This document shows, one piece after another, positions 27,865-36,883 of a stretch of DNA of 64,000 bases. A program made the position numbers and the translations under genes. The notes under the pieces are model-generated. The model was given only the letters and a program-made list of their open reading frames with translations, was not told the DNA's origin and made no database searches. This DNA comes from Gordoniibacillus chartarius (GTDB lineage Bacteria > Bacillota > Bacilli > Paenibacillales > NBRC-103111): NCBI RefSeq assembly GCF_042432825.1, contig NZ_JBHLWN010000123.1:6781-70780 (forward strand), given 5' to 3'. Each line of letters starts with the position of its first letter. The stretch's first letter is position 1.

Positions 27865-28715
27865 TGCAAATCCCTCCTCACCTTGCGCATCAGCCGCTCA
27901 TTCACCCACATCGCGAGCACCATCATCAGGCCGAGCAGCACCGCCAGCGCGCAGCCGAGCTGCGGCCTCGTGACGACGTTGCCGGCGACGAGCGCGCCGA
28001 TGCGGATCGCCAGCAGGTTGTAATTGCCGCCGACAAGCGCATAGCCGGTCGCGTACGCCCCCATCGCATTGGCGAACAGGATCGTGAACGTCCCGGCAAT
28101 ACCGGGCAGCAGCACCGGCAGCGCGATGCGCCGCCAGAAATGGAGCGTACCCGCTCCAAGCAGCGCAGCCGCCTCCCGCCACTGCTCCCGGATGCCGTGG
28201 AACGTTGGATACAGCAGCAGCGCCCCGAGCGGCACCTGAAAATATACGTACACCAGCGCCAGTCCCGTCCACGAGTACAAGTTAAAACCGTCAAACAAGG
28301 ACCAGCCCCAGGATTTTAGCAAAATCGTAAATACCCCGTTGTTGCCCAATAAAATAATATAAGCGAACGCGAGCGGCAAACCGGCAAAATTCGAGGTCAT
28401 ATTGGAAACCGTCAGCACCGCCGTCCGGGTCGCCTCGGAGGTGCGGGTTATCGCATAAGCCAGCGCCAGAGATAACACGATGCCCACGACGCTGGAATAG
28501 AAAGAGATCAACAGGCTGTTCGTAATTGCCTTCACGTAGAACGCATTCGTGACAGCCGTCACATACTGCTGCAGCGTCACCTGCTTGCCGTCGTCCGACA
28601 AGAAGCTGTTCATCACCATGGCGGCCGTCGGCAGCAGCTCGAACAATACAATGAGCAGCATCAGCGGGAGAAGCGCGGCGATGAGCGTGAGCGGATTGAT
28701 TTTCCTAAGGTTCAT
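27861..28715 (-). CDS. ABC transporter permease (PhnU/PotB-like)
   Basis: The protein has 284 residues and six predicted helices. The EAA loop reads IREQWREAAALLGAGTLHFW. It is the first gene after a hairpin that separates it from the binding-protein gene. Its ribosome site (GGAG 12 bases before ATG) is weaker than others in the operon. Confidence 0.92.
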   Translation of the reverse strand: MNLRKINPLTLIAALLPLMLLIVLFELLPTAAMVMNSFLSDDGKQVTLQQYVTAVTNAFYVKAITNSLLISFYSSVVGIVLSLALAYAITRTSEATRTAVLTVSNMTSNFAGLPLAFAYIILLGNNGVFTILLKSWGWSLFDGFNLYSWTGLALVYVYFQVPLGALLLYPTFHGIREQWREAAALLGAGTLHFWRRIALPVLLPGIAGTFTILFANAMGAYATGYALVGGNYNLLAIRIGALVAGNVVTRPQLGCALAVLLGLMMVLAMWVNERLMRKVRRDLQ

Positions 28716-28736
28716 GACGGATCGGTGCTCCTTGTT

Positions 28737-28776
28737 AAAAACAGTTACCCTCTTCTCAACAAAGAAGGTAACTGTT
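28737..28776 (-). terminator. Internal terminator/attenuator between binding protein and permease genes
   Basis: AACAGTTACC and GGTAACTGTT pair perfectly, followed by TTTT on the minus strand. It lies between the binding-protein gene and the rest of the operon. Partial termination here would give more binding protein than membrane components, as in many ABC operons. Confidence 0.75.
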
Positions 28777-28888
28777 TATGTTCCTGCATCAGAGAGTACA
28801 AAATTTCGTCTATAAATTGGCTGATTCCGCTACGGTAACGCGCCCGTCCTTGAGGACGGCGTAAACCGTTTATCCTCGGCCAACAGGG

Positions 28889-30034
28889 TTAGTTCAGGTT
28901 AACCAATACCTTCTCTTCCCACAGCTGCGGGATCGCCTTCGAGGTTGCGTCCCACGCCTTGAAGTCCTTGATCGGCTTGGCGTTCTTGTATTGCTCGCTA
29001 GGTACCAGCTTGCTCGCCACGTCGGCCGGCAGCTTCACATCGTCGCGGATCGGACGGGCGAAGCCCTTCGCCAGATTGATTTGACCGGCATCGCTGAGGA
29101 TGTACTCCTGAGCCAGCTTCGCTGCATTCGGATGCGGCGCATACTTGTTGATAATCGTCGCGTAAGCGCCGATGACGCTCGCTTCCTTCGGAATGGAGAT
29201 ATCATAGTCGGCCGATTTCAGCTGATCCTTGTACCCAAGTGCGTTGAAGTCCCACACGAGAGCCACTTCAATCTCGCCCTTCTCGAAGTTCGCCACCTTG
29301 ACGTCCGCGAGAGAAATGCGCTTCTGCTTCGACAGCTTCTCGAAGAAATCGATGCCCGGCTGAATGTTCTTCTCGTCGCCGCCATACGCCATCGCCGCCG
29401 CCAAGATCGCGTTCTGCGCCTGCGAAGCTTTCGCCACATCGCCGATCGCTACCTTATAGTTACCCTTCAAAATATCGTCGAAGCTCTTTGGCGGGTTCGG
29501 CACCAGCTTCGTATTCGTCATGAACGCAATCGTACCGGTGTAGCCGACGACCCAGTTGCCGTCCTTATCCTTGGCCCAGTCCGGAATCTTGTCCCACGTC
29601 GACACCTTGTGCGGCTGCACGACGCCCTTCTCCACCGCAACAGAAGTGAACGCCATGCCGACGTCGCCGATATCGGCCGTAGGCTTGTCCTTCTCAGCTT
29701 CGAACTTGGCGATCTCTTCGGCCGAGGACATGTCCGTGTCGGTGTGCTTGATGCCGTATTTGCTCAAGATGTCCGCCCAGGTGTCCTTCCAGTTCGCCCA
29801 GGTATCCGGCATACCGACGCTGACGACCGTTCCTTCCTGCTTCGCCTTCTCGGTAATTTGCTCCAGGGTTAAAGGCTTGTTCGCGTCCGCTTCCTTCGTT
29901 GTGTTTGCAGCCGCCGGTGCCGGCGCCGGCGTGCCCGCCGAGCTCGAAGCCGGCTTCGTTTCGGTCGTACCGCATGCGGACAACGCCGCCATCAGGACGG
30001 GTACAACCAGTAAGCGCATTGCTTTCGGTTTCAT
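28889..30034 (-). CDS. Extracellular solute-binding lipoprotein (AEP/Fe/polyamine type)
   Basis: The protein has 381 residues with a lipoprotein signal ending LSACGT. An Ala/Pro-rich tether is followed by a bacterial solute-binding fold of the group used with PotA/FbpC-like ATPases. It is not a CUT1 sugar type. It is the first gene of the operon. The group includes binding proteins for iron, thiamine, polyamines and 2-aminoethylphosphonate. The two downstream phosphohydrolases point to an organophosphorus substrate (inference). Confidence 0.88.
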   Translation of the reverse strand: MKPKAMRLLVVPVLMAALSACGTTETKPASSSAGTPAPAPAAANTTKEADANKPLTLEQITEKAKQEGTVVSVGMPDTWANWKDTWADILSKYGIKHTDTDMSSAEEIAKFEAEKDKPTADIGDVGMAFTSVAVEKGVVQPHKVSTWDKIPDWAKDKDGNWVVGYTGTIAFMTNTKLVPNPPKSFDDILKGNYKVAIGDVAKASQAQNAILAAAMAYGGDEKNIQPGIDFFEKLSKQKRISLADVKVANFEKGEIEVALVWDFNALGYKDQLKSADYDISIPKEASVIGAYATIINKYAPHPNAAKLAQEYILSDAGQINLAKGFARPIRDDVKLPADVASKLVPSEQYKNAKPIKDFKAWDATSKAIPQLWEEKVLVNLN

Positions 30035-30105
30035 CGTTCCGTGCTCCCTCCACTTTTCAGTAAATGTGATATGTTGTGTTTTCTTGTTGTTTTTCGACTG
30101 AATTC

Positions 30106-30111
30106 ATCATA
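30106..30111 (-). promoter_or_regulatory. Probable extended -10 of the ABC operon
   Basis: On the minus strand TTGTATGAT gives an extended -10 about 70 bases before the binding-protein start, with a TTGAAC at a 20-base spacing as a poor -35. The A/T-rich leader between it and the start could hold a DeoR site, but no clear operator repeat is visible. Confidence 0.35.
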
Positions 30112-30167
30112 CAAGCCAATTATTATCGGAAGTTCAATGTGCCGTGAATTTATTGTAAATGCCATGC

Positions 30168-30199
30168 AAAAAAGGCCGCAGCCTCTAAGCCGCGACCTT
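30168..30199 (-). terminator. Terminator of cysteine synthase gene
   Basis: On the minus strand AAGGTCGC pairs with GCGGCCTT (one G-U), followed by six T. It lies 14 bases after the stop of the cysteine synthase gene. Confidence 0.8.
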
Positions 30200-30212
30200 C
30201 ATTCTGATGCAG

Positions 30213-31148
30213 TTACGCTTCCGGATACAGATCCGTCGACAAATACCGCTCGCCCGTATCCGGCAGCAGCACCACGATCTTTTTGCTGCGATTTTCCGGT
30301 CTCTTCGCAATCTGCAGTGCCGCAAACACCGCCGCCCCGGACGAAATGCCGACCAGCAGCCCTTCGCAGCGGGCCAGCTCCCGCGCCGTCCCGATCGCTT
30401 CTTCATTCCTCACCTGCACGATTTCATCGACAACCGACCGATTGAAATTATCCGGGACAAACCCGGCGCCGATCCCCTGAATGAGATGCGGTCCGCGCTT
30501 CCCGCCGGAAAGCACCGGGGAATCGTGCGGCTCCACAGCGACGATGGATACGGACGGCTTCCGCTCCTTCAGCACTTCCCCTACCCCTGAGATGGTGCCT
30601 CCCGTACCGACACCGCCGACAAACATATCCACCTCGCCGTCCGTATCCCGCCAAATCTCTTCCGCCGTCGTTTGCTTATGAATGCTGGGGTTGGCCGGAT
30701 TGGTGAATTGCTGAGGGACGAACGAATGAGGGATCTCGGCGGCCAGCTCTTCCGCTTTCCTAATGGCTCCGCCCATTCCTTCCGCAGCAGGCGTCAGCAC
30801 CAATTCGGCACCGAGCGCGATGAGCAGCTTCCGGCGCTCCAGGCTGAAGCTCTCCGGAAGCGTAATGATCAGCCGATATCCTAGCGCCGCGGCGGCGAAG
30901 GCAAGGCCGACTCCCGTATTCCCGCTGGTCGGCTCGATAATGACCGAGTCCTTATGGAGCAAGCCGCGCTTTTCCGCATCCTTGATCATCGCATAGCCGA
31001 TCCGGTCCTTCACGCTGCCGGCCGGATTGAAATATTCCAGCTTCGCGATGATATCCGCATTGACGCCGTGTTTCTGAATGAAGTTGGTTAATCGCAAGAG
31101 CGGCGTGTTTCCTATAAGTTCAGTAAGATTGCTCGAGATTCTGGTCAT
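30213..31148 (-). CDS. cysK: Cysteine synthase (O-acetylserine sulfhydrylase)
   Basis: The protein has 311 residues from ATG 31148 (GGAGGG six bases upstream). It is a PLP fold-type II enzyme making L-cysteine from O-acetylserine and sulfide. The PLP Lys lies in NPAGSVKDRIG, the substrate loop is PTSGNTGVGLA, the phosphate-binding loop GGVGTGGT, and the C-terminal Ser site appears near LLPDTGERYLSTDLY. Length and motifs are complete. It is separated from the upstream DsbA-like gene by a hairpin and probably has some independent transcription. Confidence 0.93.
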   Translation of the reverse strand: MTRISSNLTELIGNTPLLRLTNFIQKHGVNADIIAKLEYFNPAGSVKDRIGYAMIKDAEKRGLLHKDSVIIEPTSGNTGVGLAFAAAALGYRLIITLPESFSLERRKLLIALGAELVLTPAAEGMGGAIRKAEELAAEIPHSFVPQQFTNPANPSIHKQTTAEEIWRDTDGEVDMFVGGVGTGGTISGVGEVLKERKPSVSIVAVEPHDSPVLSGGKRGPHLIQGIGAGFVPDNFNRSVVDEIVQVRNEEAIGTARELARCEGLLVGISSGAAVFAALQIAKRPENRSKKIVVLLPDTGERYLSTDLYPEA

Positions 31149-31184
31149 GGGTGTCCCTCCGTTTGAGTTTTTTACCAAACAACA

Positions 31185-31224
31185 GAAAGAAAGACCCGCC
31201 CGGCCCGGCGGCCAAACGAGTCTT
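31185..31224 (-). terminator. Terminator of DsbA-like gene
   Basis: On the minus strand AAGACTCG pairs with CGGGTCTT (with wobble), followed by TCTTTCT. It lies 12 bases past the stop of the DsbA-like gene and before the cysteine synthase ribosome site. Confidence 0.55.
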
Positions 31225-31235
31225 CCGACAGCCGC

Positions 31236-31958
31236 TTACTTCTTGGCAGGCGGAGTGCACACCCCGTCTGCACATGCCTCGTCCGCCAGCTCCCCGCCCT
31301 GTTCATTCAGCATCGTGAGCGGGCGCGATTCCTCCCAGGCCTGCTGCAGCGCTTGAACGAAAACTTCGCTGGGCTGGGCTCCCGAGACGCCGAATTTGCG
31401 GTCAATGACAAAGAAAGGAACGCCGCGTATGCCGAGCTGCGCAGCTTCCTGCTCATCGGCGCGGACCTCGCTCCCATACTCGCCCTCCGCCAGCATCCGC
31501 AGCACCTCATCCCGGTCAAGCCCGATTTCCGCCGCGAGGCCGGCGAGCGTCTCGTGATCGCTCAGGTTCAGCGAGTCGGTGAAATACGCTTTCAGCAGCC
31601 GTTCCGTCATCGCGTTGCGCTTGCTGTACGCGGCGGCATAGTGGGTCAGCCGATGCGCGTCGAACGTGTTCGTTACCGCGATCGTGTCCATGTTGTACGT
31701 AAGACCGACGTCAGCGGCTTGCTCCGTCATGTTGCGGTTCATCTCGACGGCCCGTTCGCGCGGCATACCGTATTTATTGGCCAGCATTTGATGAACATCG
31801 TACTCCACTTTACGAGGCGCGTTCGGATCCAGCTCGAAGCTGCGATACACGATCTCTACCTCCGCACGCTGAGGAAACTGCTCCAGTGCAGCTTCAAAGC
31901 GGCGTTTGCCGATATAACAGAACGGACAGGCAAAATCCGACCAAACTTCAACTTTCAC
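31236..31958 (-). CDS. DsbA-family thiol oxidoreductase (FrnE-like)
   Basis: The protein has 240 residues and no signal peptide. A thioredoxin fold begins with VEVWSDFACPFCYIGK, where CPFC is the redox motif. A helical insert follows (about 60-160), then the cis-Pro region GIRGVPFFVIDRKFGVSG. Two Cys near the C-terminus (in DEACADGVCTPP) fit FrnE-type proteins that carry extra thiols. It probably acts on protein or small-molecule thiols in the cytoplasm. Confidence 0.9.
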   Translation of the reverse strand: MKVEVWSDFACPFCYIGKRRFEAALEQFPQRAEVEIVYRSFELDPNAPRKVEYDVHQMLANKYGMPRERAVEMNRNMTEQAADVGLTYNMDTIAVTNTFDAHRLTHYAAAYSKRNAMTERLLKAYFTDSLNLSDHETLAGLAAEIGLDRDEVLRMLAEGEYGSEVRADEQEAAQLGIRGVPFFVIDRKFGVSGAQPSEVFVQALQQAWEESRPLTMLNEQGGELADEACADGVCTPPAKK

Positions 31959-32032
31959 AGCAAACCCTCCTTAGACGTCGTTGACGCTCTTCTGCCATTG
32001 TACGCCTGTAGGACCCATACTTCAAATCCGTC

Positions 32033-32072
32033 AAAAAAGGCCGCCCCCCTCTCGACCAAACGGTCAAGCGAG
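32033..32072 (-). terminator. Possible terminator of the xylanase gene
   Basis: On the minus strand CTTGACC pairs with GGTCGAG around GTTT. The T6 run comes 12 bases later, after a G-rich stretch, so this is a less canonical terminator, but it follows the stop of the 1537-residue gene directly. Confidence 0.4.
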
Positions 32073-32096
32073 GATGACGACCCTCTTTACCGAAAA

Positions 32097-35000
32097 TTAG
32101 GTTTGATACAGCAGTTGATGGAGCATGGCGGCTGCCTGCGCCCGATTGGCCGCAGCCTTCGGTGCAAATTCGCCTTCATTCATGCCGTTAATCATACCGG
32201 CTTGCTGCAAAGCCGCTACCGCTTCTTGCGCATAACCGGCGATATCGGCCCCGTCGGCGAACGCCTCTGGAGCTTTAACCGGCTCCAGTGTCAGCCGCGC
32301 CGCGGCCATTGCCCGATAAATCATGACCGCCATATCCTCGCGGCTGATCAGGTCTTGGACACCGAAAAATCCTTCTTTCACGCCGTTAACGATTCCGAGC
32401 CGATGGGCCGTCAGCACGGCTTCGTAATACCATTCGCCTTGCTCCACATCGCTGAAAGGATTGCCTCCTCCGTTCGCTCCGTTCGCGTGAAGATCCAGCG
32501 TCCGAACCAGCAGCTGTACGAATTCGGCTCTCGTTACGTCCTTCTCCGGCGCGAAGCTTGCGTCCGACACGCCGTCCACGATCCCGCGGGCGGCCAGCGC
32601 GGAGATGCTGCCCGCGGCCCATTCCATCCGGGCCAGATCGGAGAAGCGCACTTCTACCGGAACAGCCGCGTATTTGCTGAAGTGCTTGGCTTTGAATTCG
32701 ACCGTACCGGAAGCCGGATTGTAACGGCCGTTCTTCACCACTTCGAGGGTGCCGTTATCCGAAATATAGCAGATGACGACTTGCCCCGGATTCTCTCCCG
32801 CCTTCAGGGTGTACGGAATGGACACTTGAACCGTCTGACCGGCGCCGAATTCGCGAATACGCTCACCGCCTACGCTTAAGTTGAAGTCAAACACCGCATT
32901 GCTTCCAACTCGGCTGCGAATCGGTTCCGGCAAATCGGCGGGTTCCACTTTGCTCACGCTCAGTTCAACCTCGGCTGCGTGATCCGAGCCTGTTAAGAGC
33001 GAGCTGGGAAGCTCCAGCTTGGCAAAGCCCGTATCGACCAGAATCCGCTTTACACCGGCGTCCGCGGCAGCCTTCACCCGATCGGCCGGCAGCTTGGCAG
33101 CGACGGCCTTGACCTCACCGGGCGTTACGATCTCAAACGCAATGCGGCCCGCTTTGACTCTCTTCAATGCCTCGGCAAAAGCTTGCTCCCCTATGTCGGC
33201 CGTCGCTTTCCCGCTGGCATCGACAGTGGCCTTTACTTCATTGGCCGGAAGGGCCGGCACTTGACCCGGAGCCGTGCCGGAGCCGCCCGTGCCGGGATTG
33301 CCGCCGCCCGTTCCAGTCTCGGTGCCGGTGCCCGAATCGGAGTCCGGATCGGGGCTTGCGGCCTTGCCGACCAAGGTAAGCACGCCGTAAACGGATGTGT
33401 CCATATAGCCGTTGCCGGTCGTATCGTTCCAGGCGGCAACGCTTTGACGGGAACCGTCCTTGCCGTCGTTGATCTGTACGTCAAAGCCGATCTTCTTGCC
33501 GTTAGCCGGCGTTACGTCCTTCAGCGGTATTTTCGCTTCAATCGTGTAGTTCGTTCCGGTTACTTTCGCTGCCGATACGAAGCCTTCCTCGATCGCGGCC
33601 GGATTGAACGAGGTATCGCCGGCGAAGTTCACCCGGTATTGTCCGTCGTCATCTTGGTAGAACGATGTTTTGGCATTGTTCCGGTCGACGAAGATTTCAA
33701 CGGAATCCTGCTCCCATGCATTGGGGCTGCTCTTGTCCAGCTGCGCGTCGCTAACCTGGATCAGCACATACAGATGTCGGTCGTCCCAGAGCGCCTTCGC
33801 CACTCCGCTTGCGCCCTGCCACGCCATCTGATAGCGATTCACCGGCATCGCGTAGGTATCGCTCCAAACCGAGTCCACCGTACCGTCTATAACGGGGGTA
33901 CCATATTTCGCTGTGGACTGGTTTGCATGGGCCGTGTCAGGCTGATGCTCCGCCATAAACTTATCCGGATCAATGACGCCGTAGTACGCCGGTTTCGCCT
34001 GCAGGTTCTTATCGAACAGCAGCGGATTGGCAGAAGCTCTCCAGCTCGTATTGTCATCCATTCCCCAGAACGTAACGCGTTCGATATGGGCTGCATGCGC
34101 CTTAAAAATATCGAGCAATTGCGCGTACAAGTAGCCCTGGGCAATCGCCAGCTTCTCGGACAGCTGATAATTGCTTCCCGCCTGAATATCCAGCTCGGTA
34201 ATGCTGACGGTAACGCCCAAGGAAATAAACTTCTCCAGGGACAGCTTCACATTTTCCGGATTCGTGTTGACATTGTAGTGTGCCTGCATCCCGACGCCGT
34301 CGATGAGAAGCTTGCCGGGGTGCGTCCGCGCGTACCTTTCGTTGAGCTCCTTGACCATGCTGTATATGGCTTGGGCCTTATTTTGATTGTCCTCGTTGTA
34401 GTCGTTGTAATACAGCTTGATATTCCAGTCCGGATGCTCATCCAGCACTTCTCTCGCCGCCAGAAACGCCTGCTCGACATAGTCGGGTCCGATCGCTTGA
34501 TACCACGGGGACCGGCGCAGCGCCGCCTTCCAGTCCGCCGGGTTCGACGGGTTATCGTTCATCGCTTCGTTGACGACGTCCCAGGAAATCACCCTGCCGC
34601 CAAAATGCTCCATGACCGTCCGGATATGGGTCCTCAAATTAACGAGCGCTTCCTCCCGGCCGAGCGGGATCGTGTTGTTCTGCGCATCCTTCGCCGTATT
34701 CATCCACGCGGGCGACTGCTGATGCCATACGAGCACGTGTCCGTGCATGTTCATGCCTTCCGCCAAAACCTTGTTCACCATCGCATCCGCCGCATCGAAA
34801 GTAAAATCGCCCTTCGCAGGCTGCAGCGCATCCGGCTTCATGGCGTTGCCGGCCGTAGCGGCATTGTGATGCAGCTTCAGAAGCTCCAGCCGGACGCCCT
34901 CCAGATCCTCCGCCGATATCGCGTTGCCGATCAGGAATTCGTTCCGATAGGCGGTCTTGATCGGAGTCAGATCCTTCTGAATGGAAACCGGGCCCGAGCC

Positions 35001-36710
35001 CGTGCTGGCAAAGCTGATATCGTCGATATAGAACGAAGCGGTGCTGTTGTTCGAGCTTTCCACATAAATGGTCAAATACTCGCCGCTTACGTTGTTATAC
35101 CGGTACGTTCCCTCGAATAGAACCCAGCCGTCGCTAGTGCTGATCGTTTTGGGCGCGAGGTTCACATAGTTGGCGCTGCTTCCATCGCCGACCTGCGTGG
35201 ACAGCTGAAGCTGTGAGCTGGCCGGCGAGATCAGCTTGACCCAGACCGAAACCTTGTACTCGAAGCCTTTGTCCACATACTTCTCCACGCGCAGCACCGG
35301 CCCATGCCAGGTGTTCGTTCTGTTCTCCACCTTCAACGCGTACGAACCGCCGGCCGTGTGATTGGCTTCATTGGTGATAGTGAGCGTTTCCGTGCCGGCC
35401 CTGCCTGCAAAGCCGCCAGCCTGCTGATCCTCAAAGGTGATTGCGGCAAACGGAATTGCCGGAGGCCGGTTATCATCCCCGCCGCCTGCAGCCGCTTTCT
35501 CGGTGATCAGGACATCTCTGATGTAAAATGGCACGGAGGCCCCGGCATCGTTCGACTGCACGCGCAGCGCCGTATCTTTGCTCGTATCCACCGTAAATTC
35601 CTTCGTCAGCGTGAACGCATTTCCGGCTGCCAAATCGGCACCGGCCAAGAATGCATAGCTGTTCACCGTCTGCAAGTAAGCCTGCGCACCCGCCGGCACA
35701 GCCTCGCCGCTGTACACGTAGCCCTTCACGGTAACCGTATACGTCTTGCCGTTCTGCAGGCCGATGCCGGCGAATTTGAAATCTGCGCCGTCCCAGTTGT
35801 TTGTTCTATTGCTCACATAAAGGGCCGCTCCGTCCGTATCGTCATACACGCTGCCGGTGACAGCCGCCAGATTAGCGCCGCCGGATTGCGTGGCCGCGCC
35901 CTTGCCGCTTGTGAACGATTCGTGATACACCGTTACTGTGTCTTCCGGTGTTGGCGCAGGTCCGCCAAGCCAGCCGGCGATTTCGTTTAAGGTCGTACCC
36001 ATACGTACATAGTGGCGTCCCATCGCGTAGCTGTCCTCATTCGGGTAGCCTACCTTGAAGGCATATTTCATGCCGTTAGCTTCCGCCGCCGCTTTGACAT
36101 CCGCATGATAATGGCCGTAAGGGTAAGCCAGGAGAACAGGAGCTTTCCCTGTAATTTGTTTCAAATATGCGTTCGCTTGGGCCAGCTCGGCCGAAGCGGC
36201 TTCCTGTGTCATGCTGTTCCACGTATTGTTAGCGTGGTTAACCGTATGATTTTCAAGACTGATATTCGGGTGATTGGCCGCGATATCCTGCAATTGCGGG
36301 AGCGACATGCTGTAGTCGCCGCCGATCCAGCCGGTGACGATGAACGCCACTGCGTTCATGTTGTATTCATTCAATATCGGAAGCGCATTGGTGACCAAAT
36401 CGGGCGTCCCGTCGTCGAAAGTGAGCAGAATCGGTTTGGCCGGAACCGTCGTCGCGGTGCCATTCATGATGTTCACGTATTGTTCCGAAGTCAGTGTCGT
36501 GTAACCGTTGTCATGAAGATATTTCATGGTGCTGCGAAATTTGTCCACGCTGGTGTCGGTCCAATCGTTCGTCGGGGCAGAGACAATCCGGTGATATAAC
36601 AGAACAGGGATTTCCGGCACTGCCGCTTTTGCATTCGGCACAAGCAACCCTGACGGAAGTAAAGCGGCTGCCAGCAAAATCGAGAGGACTCGCTTGAGCA
36701 ATCTACTCAT
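32097..36710 (-). CDS. SLH-anchored CE4 deacetylase-GH10 xylanase fusion
   Basis: The protein has 1537 residues with a signal peptide ending PNAKA. A NodB/CE4 polysaccharide deacetylase domain (about 30-250) shows LLTFDDG and the metal-His HTVNH. Two CBM4/9-like modules follow (about 255-410 and 420-570). The GH10 domain (about 580-935) has acid/base Glu715 in DVVNEAMND and nucleophile Glu839 in SITELDIQ. A CBM9 module (about 950-1130), a Gly/Ser/Thr linker, a pre-SLH beta domain, and three SLH repeats (about 1365-1537) complete it. It should deacetylate and cut xylan at the cell surface. GGAGG lies ten bases before the ATG. cre-like sites upstream suggest CcpA control. Confidence 0.93.
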   Translation of the reverse strand: MSRLLKRVLSILLAAALLPSGLLVPNAKAAVPEIPVLLYHRIVSAPTNDWTDTSVDKFRSTMKYLHDNGYTTLTSEQYVNIMNGTATTVPAKPILLTFDDGTPDLVTNALPILNEYNMNAVAFIVTGWIGGDYSMSLPQLQDIAANHPNISLENHTVNHANNTWNSMTQEAASAELAQANAYLKQITGKAPVLLAYPYGHYHADVKAAAEANGMKYAFKVGYPNEDSYAMGRHYVRMGTTLNEIAGWLGGPAPTPEDTVTVYHESFTSGKGAATQSGGANLAAVTGSVYDDTDGAALYVSNRTNNWDGADFKFAGIGLQNGKTYTVTVKGYVYSGEAVPAGAQAYLQTVNSYAFLAGADLAAGNAFTLTKEFTVDTSKDTALRVQSNDAGASVPFYIRDVLITEKAAAGGGDDNRPPAIPFAAITFEDQQAGGFAGRAGTETLTITNEANHTAGGSYALKVENRTNTWHGPVLRVEKYVDKGFEYKVSVWVKLISPASSQLQLSTQVGDGSSANYVNLAPKTISTSDGWVLFEGTYRYNNVSGEYLTIYVESSNNSTASFYIDDISFASTGSGPVSIQKDLTPIKTAYRNEFLIGNAISAEDLEGVRLELLKLHHNAATAGNAMKPDALQPAKGDFTFDAADAMVNKVLAEGMNMHGHVLVWHQQSPAWMNTAKDAQNNTIPLGREEALVNLRTHIRTVMEHFGGRVISWDVVNEAMNDNPSNPADWKAALRRSPWYQAIGPDYVEQAFLAAREVLDEHPDWNIKLYYNDYNEDNQNKAQAIYSMVKELNERYARTHPGKLLIDGVGMQAHYNVNTNPENVKLSLEKFISLGVTVSITELDIQAGSNYQLSEKLAIAQGYLYAQLLDIFKAHAAHIERVTFWGMDDNTSWRASANPLLFDKNLQAKPAYYGVIDPDKFMAEHQPDTAHANQSTAKYGTPVIDGTVDSVWSDTYAMPVNRYQMAWQGASGVAKALWDDRHLYVLIQVSDAQLDKSSPNAWEQDSVEIFVDRNNAKTSFYQDDDGQYRVNFAGDTSFNPAAIEEGFVSAAKVTGTNYTIEAKIPLKDVTPANGKKIGFDVQINDGKDGSRQSVAAWNDTTGNGYMDTSVYGVLTLVGKAASPDPDSDSGTGTETGTGGGNPGTGGSGTAPGQVPALPANEVKATVDASGKATADIGEQAFAEALKRVKAGRIAFEIVTPGEVKAVAAKLPADRVKAAADAGVKRILVDTGFAKLELPSSLLTGSDHAAEVELSVSKVEPADLPEPIRSRVGSNAVFDFNLSVGGERIREFGAGQTVQVSIPYTLKAGENPGQVVICYISDNGTLEVVKNGRYNPASGTVEFKAKHFSKYAAVPVEVRFSDLARMEWAAGSISALAARGIVDGVSDASFAPEKDVTRAEFVQLLVRTLDLHANGANGGGNPFSDVEQGEWYYEAVLTAHRLGIVNGVKEGFFGVQDLISREDMAVMIYRAMAAARLTLEPVKAPEAFADGADIAGYAQEAVAALQQAGMINGMNEGEFAPKAAANRAQAAAMLHQLLYQT

Positions 36711-36781
36711 TGATCACATTCCTCCAGCCATAGGTTTGGTGAAATCCGTGTTGCGAAGCCGCTGTGCTGAGCCCCGGTTTG

Positions 36782-36795
36782 AGTAAGCGCTTTCC
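36782..36795 (-). promoter_or_regulatory. cre-like site, upstream of xylanase
   Basis: AGTAAGCGCTTTCC matches the cre consensus TGWAARCGYTWNCW at 12 of 14 positions, 72 bases upstream of the xylanase start. Confidence 0.4.
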
Positions 36796-36869
36796 ATTTT
36801 CCTCATTGTCCTCCCTTGCAAGGTAAGTGAGAGAAGAAGCACCGCTCCGATTTCGGCGGCCGCAATTGT

Positions 36870-36883
36870 TGTAAGCGTTTACC
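36870..36883 (-). promoter_or_regulatory. cre-like site, upstream of xylanase
   Basis: TGTAAGCGTTTACC matches the cre consensus at 13 of 14 positions. Two sites about 90 bases apart upstream of a xylanase gene fit carbon catabolite repression by CcpA. Confidence 0.55.

Noticed and set aside
33183..35120. 645-codon plus-strand open frame opposite the xylanase gene
   Set aside because: It is antisense to the GH10/CBM9 domains with intact catalytic motifs; no signal peptide, domain or ribosome site.
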